DNA from: RGIG3528 sp045629005
Lineage (GTDB): Bacteria; Bacillota; Clostridia; Lachnospirales; Lachnospiraceae
Direction: 5' to 3'
Assembly: GCA_045629005.1 (NCBI GenBank)
Contig: JAZQQJ010000003.1
Coordinates: 1 to 6,144, forward strand
Length of the DNA: 6,144 bases
A model generated the notes under the pieces. That model made no database searches. It was not told the origin of the DNA and saw only the letters and a program-made list of their open reading frames with translations. Positions 1-4,103 of this stretch are shown one piece after another (the first letter of the stretch is position 1; each line of letters opens with the position of its first letter). A program made the position numbers and the translations under genes.

Positions 1-26
1 GACACCCCATAGTAGACACCCAATTT

Positions 27-60
27 GAAAACAGCCGGCATTTTGCAGCCGGCTGTTTTC
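27..60. terminator. Bidirectional intrinsic terminator downstream of the GH43 gene
   Basis: A perfect 13-bp inverted repeat (GAAAACAGCCGGC at 27-39, its complement at 48-60) encloses an 8-nt loop. The GC-rich core is GCCGGC and the outer stem is A-rich on one side and T-rich on the other, so a U-tract follows the stem on either strand. It lies 36 bp beyond the GH43 stop codon and probably ends the minus-strand xylan operon. It may also end a plus-strand transcript entering from the left edge. Confidence 0.85.
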
Positions 61-95
61 TTCAAAAGAGGACATATTTTTAATTATTTGTAAGC

Positions 96-1625
96 TTATT
101 TAATGTACTTGAAGTCTGTGAACACAGCTTTTCCGCCGGCTCTTCTTGTGGAGTAGTTGAAGAGTGCGAAACGTGAGCCGCAGAAATGGTCAAGACGGAA
201 TACCATCTTGTGTGCAAACGGGAACATTTCAAAACGTTTGCCCGTTTTATAGGAGAAACGTGCCATGTCTTTAAGACCTTCAAAATCGGCATCTATTCTC
301 AGACGGACAACGGGGCTGTCGAGACGGATTTTCTCGATGATATCTCCCTGAAGTGTGTCATGACGGCCGTCAAAGGTTTCGGCAGGCTCACGGCAGATGA
401 GGCAAAGATAGTATTCACCGAGCTCTTTCGTAACGGAAAGCTGTCCATAGCAGGACGCAAAGATTGCAAGACCTGCATGATCGAATTCGTTTATGCCCGA
501 AGCATCAACAGTAACTTCGGCTGCACAACTGTCCCACCATGTACGCTGAGTAAGCGTATTTCTTGCCTGTGTGATGTTTCCACACAATTTATTGGTAGTG
601 ATTGAATAAGTGTTGTCTTTGATTTCAACAAAGCGATAATCAGGTGTGTGATTCCATTGCCACTGCTTCTTTAGCGCTGCAACGCCTTCTTTTCCGGGTT
701 CTGTAAAATCGGAAGTGCAGAGAGGCTCGTATTTATAGTCAGGTCTGGTGGAAGCGGGAGCGGGGAAATCGGGAATCCTTCCGTCTTTACCTACAACAGG
801 GAAATCGTCTTCCCATGTAATAGGAGTGAGGAAAGGAACTCTTCCGCATGCGCCCTGGTCTCTGAAGAAGAAACCGTACCATTTTCCGTCAGGAGTTTCA
901 ACAACGCCGCCTTGTGCAACACCCTTTCCGCGAAGACCACAATCATCCTGAATGAGGAGACGCTCTTCGTAGGGACCTTCAACCTTTGCGGAGCGATGAA
1001 CAACCTGTGTTCTTACACAGCCTCTTGGCCAATGTATATTGAAGATGTAATAGTATCCGTTGATTTTGTAAAAATGTGAGCCTTCATAACCGAGACCACA
1101 ATCTGGAGAATCGGAGTAAGCTTCGATATCGAGTCCGCCCTCCTTGGCTGCAAGCTTGTCAAGGTCGAGCTCTGTGATACGTATTGTTCTGTTTCCGTGT
1201 ACGATGTAAACCTTGTCTTCATCAAAGAGAAGAGATGCATCGTAGAACATGCCTGTGAGAGTGTGCTTTTCCCAAGTTGCAAGAGGATCCTTTGTTGTGA
1301 AAAGGTATGTTTTCTGCATGCCTATGGAAACAAAAAGCGCATAGAACGTGCCGTTATTATAGCGGAGTGTGGGAGCCCACATGCCGTGGCCGTAAATGTT
1401 CTGCTCAAAAGCGAGTGTCTCGTCACTTGTACCGTCAAGCTCATCGTTGTAGATGTAGTTAATAACCTCCCAGTTTACGAGGTCATAAGAACGTAAAAGA
1501 GAGCCACCCGGGAAAAAGTGCATGGTTGTGGAAAGGAGATAATAGGTGTCATCGACACGAATTATGTCGGGATCCGGATAATCTTGTTTTGTTATAGGAT
1601 TGAAGTCAAGCATATTTATTTCCAT
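96..1625 (-). CDS. Glycoside hydrolase family 43 protein, probable beta-xylosidase / alpha-L-arabinofuranosidase
   Basis: Predicted to hydrolyse terminal xylose or arabinose from xylo-oligosaccharides by the inverting GH43 mechanism. The 509-aa protein has an N-terminal five-bladed beta-propeller (about 10-295). The expected acidic residues are visible: the base D18 in YPDPD, the pKa-modulating D129 in FYDASLLF, and the general acid E181 in GYEGSHFYK. Other blade motifs include STTMHFFPGG (32-41) and GMWAPTLRY (81-89). Residues about 300-509 look like the beta-sandwich C-terminal domain of two-domain GH43 xylosidases (AGLAIFASCYGQ region, 384-395). The style of the N-terminal blade recalls GH43 subfamily 12, but this is recall, not a search. 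No signal peptide or membrane segment is seen, so it should be cytoplasmic. The start overlaps the GH8 gene by 10 bp, indicating coupled translation. An in-frame ATG at 1613, just after the GH8 stop and 7 nt after a GGA, is an equally good or better start (505 aa). Xylosidase versus arabinofuranosidase cannot be decided from sequence alone. Confidence 0.92.
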   Translation of the reverse strand: MEINMLDFNPITKQDYPDPDIIRVDDTYYLLSTTMHFFPGGSLLRSYDLVNWEVINYIYNDELDGTSDETLAFEQNIYGHGMWAPTLRYNNGTFYALFVSIGMQKTYLFTTKDPLATWEKHTLTGMFYDASLLFDEDKVYIVHGNRTIRITELDLDKLAAKEGGLDIEAYSDSPDCGLGYEGSHFYKINGYYYIFNIHWPRGCVRTQVVHRSAKVEGPYEERLLIQDDCGLRGKGVAQGGVVETPDGKWYGFFFRDQGACGRVPFLTPITWEDDFPVVGKDGRIPDFPAPASTRPDYKYEPLCTSDFTEPGKEGVAALKKQWQWNHTPDYRFVEIKDNTYSITTNKLCGNITQARNTLTQRTWWDSCAAEVTVDASGINEFDHAGLAIFASCYGQLSVTKELGEYYLCLICREPAETFDGRHDTLQGDIIEKIRLDSPVVRLRIDADFEGLKDMARFSYKTGKRFEMFPFAHKMVFRLDHFCGSRFALFNYSTRRAGGKAVFTDFKYIK

Positions 1626-2764
1626 ATTCTGTAATTTCCGCTTAATGCAAGGAAGGCGAAGAAGTACAGGCAGTTGTCATAGTATCTTCTGTCTCCGAGA
1701 CGAAGCGGTGTGTTGTAGAAAGAGAGAACCCAGTCCTTTGTGAATTCGTTGTCGGCAGCAAGAGAGCCCTGGGCTATTGTTGCCGGAAGACCAACAGGAT
1801 GGAGCGCTGTCTTTTCCGGGATTACTGTTCCGTCAATTTCGTAAATGAGATATTCATTCTTAATACGGGCATCGTTCATAAAACGCTGGATATTGTCGCA
1901 GGCTTTAATCTGTCCGACGTCTTTCTTAAACCATTCATAGTCAAGAGCAATGTTTGCAACCGTGCGGTATGCATCCGAGAAGAACCAGTCATGACGGTCC
2001 TTTCCCCATGGAAGCGGGCGGCTCATCGGAGTACCGTCGAAATTGGCGTACTCTGCGGAGAAGCCTGTAACAGGATGGCAACTCTTAACGAGATATTCAC
2101 GGCTCACCTTTGCAGTTTCCTTAAAGAAATCGCGGTCTTCTTCATCTGCCCAAAGAGCGAAAAGCTCGTAGAAATGAGGGAGATGGTAGGACGGATCTGT
2201 AAAGTCGCTTCCGGGAACAAAGAGAATCTGGTGATTGTCCTGATTGAACATAGGATGCCCCTGGCGTCCGTTCGAACCCTTGCGAATCATTGCCTTAAGA
2301 ATCTGCTTTGCTTCTGCGCTGTAGTTAAAGATGCCTTCGCCGTCGCCCCATCTGTGTGAAGCGAAGAAGAGGGACATTGCAAAGAACTCTTCTCCATCCG
2401 GAGCGGGACCGTTTGCATTTTTATCACCGTTTGTTGCGCAGGACCATGCAAAGTAGCCTTCATTCCAGCCTGTGTCCATGTACATATACGTCTTTGCCCA
2501 TTTCCACAGACGGTCAAATTCATTTTTCATATTGAGCTGCACGCAAATCATCATGCCGTATGACATGCCTTCCGTGCGGGCATCGTGGTTACCGGTGTCC
2601 TCGATGTAAGCCATATCGGAACCGGCTTCGTGGTAAACACGCTCATCTTCGGTGCCGTAGAAGTAAAAGTCACGGATTTCCTGAAGTCTTTTTTCAACAT
2701 CGGCAGGGTTAATTCCATACTCTGCAAACACATTTCTGTATGAACCGGTTTCAAATGCTGACAT
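1616..2764 (-). CDS. GH8 reducing-end xylose-releasing exo-oligoxylanase (Rex-like)
   Basis: Predicted to release one xylose from the reducing end of xylo-oligosaccharides of three or more units (Rex, EC 3.2.1.156), with inversion. The 382-aa length fits single-domain Rex proteins. Numbered from the ATG at 2764: the general acid is E65 in TEGMSYGMM, PAPDGEEFFA (121-130) follows, and the probable catalytic base is D264 in FFSDAYR. The LHP tripeptide at 321-323 (ALHPVG) matches the loop whose His blocks the cleft and contacts the reducing-end sugar in characterised Rex enzymes. It is the best sequence sign for Rex rather than endo-xylanase or cellulase. Other Rex-like blocks are SFFASHRWGDG-type (131-143), SYHLPHFYELFALWA (192-206) and RRYYDNCLYFFAFLALSGNY near the C-terminus. 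No signal peptide is seen. The frame is open upstream to an ATG at 2785, but the GGAGG at 2773-2777 is 8 nt from the ATG at 2764, and the homologous N-terminus (AFETGSYRN) begins there. First gene of the operon with GH43. Confidence 0.94.
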   Translation of the reverse strand: MSAFETGSYRNVFAEYGINPADVEKRLQEIRDFYFYGTEDERVYHEAGSDMAYIEDTGNHDARTEGMSYGMMICVQLNMKNEFDRLWKWAKTYMYMDTGWNEGYFAWSCATNGDKNANGPAPDGEEFFAMSLFFASHRWGDGEGIFNYSAEAKQILKAMIRKGSNGRQGHPMFNQDNHQILFVPGSDFTDPSYHLPHFYELFALWADEEDRDFFKETAKVSREYLVKSCHPVTGFSAEYANFDGTPMSRPLPWGKDRHDWFFSDAYRTVANIALDYEWFKKDVGQIKACDNIQRFMNDARIKNEYLIYEIDGTVIPEKTALHPVGLPATIAQGSLAADNEFTKDWVLSFYNTPLRLGDRRYYDNCLYFFAFLALSGNYRIWK

Positions 2765-2772
2765 ATACATCG

Positions 2773-2777
2773 CCTCC
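2773..2777 (-). promoter_or_regulatory. Ribosome binding site of the GH8 gene (decides the start)
   Basis: On the minus strand GGAGG lies 8 nt before the ATG at 2764, which is ideal spacing. It is only 2 nt from the ATG at 2770 and lies inside the reading frame opened by the ATGs at 2785 and 2779. This favours the 382-aa product over the 389-aa one. Confidence 0.8.
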
Positions 2778-2796
2778 ATTTTCATCTATGCCGTGA

Positions 2797-2805
2797 ATTT
2801 TATCA
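2797..2805 (-). promoter_or_regulatory. Extended -10 promoter of the GH8-GH43 operon
   Basis: Read on the minus strand, TGATAAAAT gives a TGn extension plus a TAAAAT -10 hexamer. The expected transcript start is near 2790, leaving a 5' leader of about 25 nt that contains the GGAGG site. No good -35 hexamer is found 17 nt upstream, so recognition would rely on the extended -10. GTGAA and TTCAC half-sites (2790s and about 2815) flank the -10 and could be an operator, but this is weak. No clear catabolite-repression (cre) site was recognised. Confidence 0.5.
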
Positions 2806-2882
2806 CAGAATGTTCACAAATTTCACTTCATTCCTTGCCGATACAAACACAAATATTGCGAAAATAGGTTACTATTCACGGT

Positions 2883-2942
2883 ATAATCAGCATTATATGT
2901 AAGACGCAAGCTCGCTTGCAGGCTTGCATATATGCTGATTAT
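2883..2942. repeat. 60-bp imperfect palindrome (first inner hairpin)
   Basis: ATAATCAGCA (2883-2892) pairs perfectly with TGCTGATTAT (2933-2942). Pairing continues with TATATG and interrupted AAG and GCAA blocks. The tip has its own alternative hairpin, GCAAGC (2906-2911) with GCTTGC (2914-2919). It directly abuts the left terminal repeat of the 2867-3056 element. A TATAAT hexamer overlaps the start (2882-2887) but has no -35 at proper spacing. Confidence 0.75.
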
Positions 2943-2950
2943 GCCATGGA

Positions 2951-3043
2951 GGCTGTTCCAAAACGTATGAATAAGCCATAAGCCACGAAGTGGCGACTGA
3001 CCGCGAAGCGGGCAGGGCTTATGAATGCGTGCATGGAACAACC
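2951..3043. repeat. Imperfect inverted repeat with two GAA-triloop hairpins at its tip
   Basis: The 2951-2977 arm pairs imperfectly with 3016-3043, the conserved blocks being TGTTCCA, ACG, AT and ATAAGCC. Between them sit two small stems with the same GAA loop: GCCAC-GAA-GTGGC (2982-2994) and CCGC-GAA-GCGG (3001-3011). The right arm overlaps the right terminal repeat of the enclosing element by 3 nt. Confidence 0.7.
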
Positions 3044-3052
3044 GTGAATAGT

Positions 3053-3070
3053 AACCGTAGGCGGTTTTTT
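3053..3070 (+). terminator. Possible weak intrinsic terminator after the cruciform element
   Basis: AACCG (3053-3057) can pair with CGGTT (3062-3066) across a TAGG loop, and a run of T to 3070 follows. The stem is short and AACCG overlaps the end of the element's terminal repeat. It may be chance, but it would give a plus-strand transcript of the element a terminator-like end. Confidence 0.25.
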
Positions 3071-3082
3071 AGAATAGAAGAG

Positions 3083-3268
3083 ATAGGGGCTCTGCCCCTT
3101 ACCCCGCCCTCGCCGGGAGGCAGGGAAGGAAGGGGGATCCTTCCTTCCGGTTTACAAGGGTTATCTGTAAACCTTTTGTCAAGGGCTTTCGCGGCATATG
3201 CTCGCCGGCACAAAACGCCGGCTCCGCTATTCCACGGTCCCTTGACAACGGTTCCGCTCCATTTATGC
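3083..3268 (+). repeat. Structured ~186-bp repeat, left copy (inverted partner at 3715-3901)
   Basis: This copy is highly similar to the reverse complement of 3715-3901 along its whole length. It is a chain of hairpins. GGGGC-TCT-GCCCC is at 3086-3098 and CCTC-GCCGG-GAGG at 3108-3120. A perfect 10-bp stem pairs GGAAGGAAGG with CCTTCCTTCC (3124-3148, loop GGGAT). GGTTTACA pairs with TGTAAACC (3149-3173). A long compound hairpin (3176-3248) is closed by TTGTCAAGGG and CCCTTGACAA, with inner GCGG/CCGC and GCCGGC/GCCGGC stems. The minus strand translates to an open stretch containing LPSLPPGEGGVRGRAP, and the same string appears at the other copy. This follows from DNA repetition and is not evidence of a protein. 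Sequences of this type recur in Clostridia genomes to my memory, but the family name is not known to me. Confidence 0.88.
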
Positions 3269-3275
3269 TGCACTC

Positions 3276-3298
3276 TCCGCCCTATGATGCTGGGCGGA
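3276..3298. repeat. Small hairpin at the inner edge of the left repeat copy
   Basis: TCCGCCC (3276-3282) and GGGCGGA (3292-3298) form a 7-bp perfect GC-rich stem with a 9-nt loop. No T-run follows on the plus strand, so it is not a clear terminator. It has no equivalent inside the right copy's inner edge. Confidence 0.5.
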
Positions 3299-3305
3299 TA
3301 CTGAA

Positions 3306-3400
3306 AACGCGAAAAACAAGCCAAATATGTAACCTTGTGGCCGAGAAAGCGTGAAAACATTACAGAGAACGCGATAAACAAGCCATATATGTAACCTTGC
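3306..3400. repeat. 62-bp-period direct repeat, diverged relative of the adjacent array
   Basis: A block beginning AACGCGA, running through ACAAGCC and ending ATATGTAACCTTG occurs at 3306 and again at 3368, differing at only a couple of positions. The second unit is preceded by TTACAGAG. It aligns loosely with the following array unit: both have TTA-ACGCG-AAA-AT-GTA(A)CC in the same order. It is therefore probably a diverged form of the same repeat. Confidence 0.65.
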
Positions 3401-3401
3401 T

Positions 3402-3605
3402 TTAGGCAAGACGCGGCGAAATCGACATTTGTACCTAAACGCCGCCGCGGATTAGGTACAGGCAGACGAAATATAAGCTTTGTACCTAAAGCCCGCGAAA
3501 TTTTAGGCAAGACGCGGCGAAAATCGACATTTGTACCTAAACGCCGCCGCGGATTAGGTACAGGCGGACGAAATAGAAGCCCTGTACCTAAAGCTCAGCA
3601 AAATG
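3402..3605. repeat. Higher-order tandem array of ~50-bp units with alternating TTAGG / GTACCTAA
   Basis: Two ~101-bp copies (from 3402 and from 3503) are nearly identical, differing by a single-base insertion and a few substitutions. Each copy divides into two related halves of 50-51 bp starting TTAGG (3402, 3452, 3503, 3554). Every half contains an inverted GTACCTAA (3431, 3482, 3532, 3583). TTAGGTAC and GTACCTAA therefore alternate at about 21 and 30 nt, and hairpins can form, such as 3431-3438 with 3452-3459 around a GC-rich loop. The units are contiguous, without unique spacers, so this is not a CRISPR array. No credible gene crosses it. Function unknown. Confidence 0.85.
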
Positions 3606-3628
3606 AAGTAGGAAGGTTACAGAAAACG

Positions 3629-3645
3629 CGGAAAACGGTTTTCCG
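3629..3645. other. 17-bp odd palindrome
   Basis: CGGAAAAC and GTTTTCCG are perfect 8-bp arms around a single G. The spacing is too tight for a hairpin loop, so as DNA it resembles a two-fold symmetric protein-binding site. It follows a GGTTACAGAAAACGCG block (3615-3630) that echoes the diverged repeat units at 3359-3373. Confidence 0.45.
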
Positions 3646-3680
3646 GTTTCAATGATAACCACTGTACAGCTTGCGTTTAA

Positions 3681-3696
3681 GCATCCGTACGGATGC
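3681..3696. other. 16-bp perfect palindrome
   Basis: GCATCCGTACGGATGC reads identically on both strands. It lies 18 bp before the right copy of the structured repeat. It could be a dimer binding site, a recombination core or part of the repeat's end. No partner copy is found elsewhere in the window. Confidence 0.5.
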
Positions 3697-3714
3697 TCGT
3701 GAGTTGTACTTACT

Positions 3715-3901
3715 GCATAACCGGAGCGGAACCGTTGTCAAGGAACCGTGGAATAGCGGAGCCGGCGTTTTTTAGCCGGCGAGCATATGCCGCGAAAGTC
3801 CTTGACAAAAGGTTCACGGATGACCCTTCAAAGCAGGAAGGAAGGTCACCCCTTCCTTCCTTGCCTCCCGGCGAGGGCGGGGTAAGGGGCAGAGCCCCTA
3901 T
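3715..3901 (-). repeat. Structured ~187-bp repeat, right copy (inverted relative to 3083-3268)
   Basis: This is the opposite-orientation partner of the left copy, and its hairpins are kept. TTGTCAAGGA (3735-3744) pairs with TCCTTGACAA (3799-3808). GGAAGGAAGG (3836-3845) pairs with CCTTCCTTCC (3851-3860). GGGGC-AGA-GCCCC lies near 3886-3898. The closing stem has A-T where the left copy has G-C, and the 10-bp stem's loop differs. The GGTTTACA stem of the left copy is not preserved here. This copy supplies most of a spurious N-terminal extension (3693-4103) that is in frame with the ABC-F gene. Confidence 0.88.
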
Positions 3902-4006
3902 CTTTCATGCGTTTCCCGTAATCTACAAGCGTCACTTGCTTGCAAAGCGTGAATCTGGAAGAAATAGCTTAATTTCAAGGTTTTCTGCAACCCTTAAGCT
4001 TTGCTC

Positions 4007-4024
4007 CACGACTGACCGCGAAGC
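4007..4024 (+). repeat. Fragment of the 2867-3056 element's tip
   Basis: CGACTGACCGCGAAGC occurs exactly at 2994-3009 and 4009-4024 in the same orientation. The preceding bases here read CCACG directly joined to ACTGACC. In the full element eight bases (one side of the GCCAC hairpin) lie between. This looks like a remnant copy that lost the hairpin between two CG dinucleotides. Confidence 0.5.
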
Positions 4025-4040
4025 ACTAACAATCGTAGTC

Positions 4041-4069
4041 TTGCACTACTCTTATCTCTATGGTAAAAT
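4041..4069 (+). promoter_or_regulatory. Sigma-A-type promoter of the ABC-F gene
   Basis: TTGCAC (4041-4046), a 17-nt spacer, then TAAAAT (4064-4069), with a TG extension at 4061-4062. Expected transcription start is near 4076, giving a leader of about 28 nt before the ATG at 4104. It excludes in-frame starts at or before 4068, because these would lie upstream of the transcript. It sits about 140 bp downstream of the right repeat copy. Confidence 0.72.
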
Positions 4070-4091
4070 GACCGTCGGTGTTTTTACTTCA

Positions 4092-4096
4092 AAGGA
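4092..4096 (+). promoter_or_regulatory. Ribosome binding site of the ABC-F gene (decides the start)
   Basis: AAGGA ends 7 nt before the ATG at 4104. Together with the promoter at 4041-4069 it fixes the start well inside an open frame that extends back to 3693. Confidence 0.75.
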
Positions 4097-4103
4097 AATT
4101 ATT

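Larger units (their letters stand above)
2867..3056. repeat. 190-bp cruciform-like element with 16-bp terminal inverted repeats
   Basis: The ends are perfect inverted repeats: GGTTACTATTCACGGT (2867-2882) and ACCGTGAATAGTAACC (3041-3056). They enclose two further long imperfect hairpins (2883-2942 and 2951-3043), so a folded single strand would be a three-way junction. No open frame inside looks like a gene, and no transposase is present. The layout resembles a MITE or other non-autonomous element, or a structured RNA. No convincing target-site duplication is seen at the borders. It begins about 100 bp upstream of the GH8 start, outside the predicted promoter. Confidence 0.7.

Noticed and set aside
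1..23. GACACCC twice at the left edge (1-7 and 15-21), similar to the reverse complement of the GGTGT-rich repeat at the right edge
   Set aside because: The match is short, gapped and truncated by the window, so shared origin cannot be supported.
186..605. Plus-strand open frames opposite GH43 (such as 186-605) and opposite GH8 (such as 1799-2359)
   Set aside because: Both lie antisense to strongly recognisable enzymes, have no homology signs, and arise from codon bias of the real genes.
2882..2887. TATAAT as a plus-strand promoter
   Set aside because: The nearest -35-like hexamer (TTGCGA, 2856-2861) is 20 nt away, and the TATAAT is explained by the terminal repeat running into the palindrome. 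Noted only as a possibility.
3019..3510. A 163-codon minus-strand open frame across the left repeat and part of the array
   Set aside because: It crosses the cruciform element, the structured repeat and tandem units, has no ribosome site, and resembles no protein except other translations of the same repeat.
3306..3605. Possible CRISPR array
   Set aside because: The units are contiguous, and the sequence between motifs is repeated rather than unique. There are no cas genes.
2986..4100. tRNA or known small RNA genes in the gene-free centre
   Set aside because: No cloverleaf with a TTC-type arm and CCA-proximal acceptor stem was found. The stems present are explained by the repeats.
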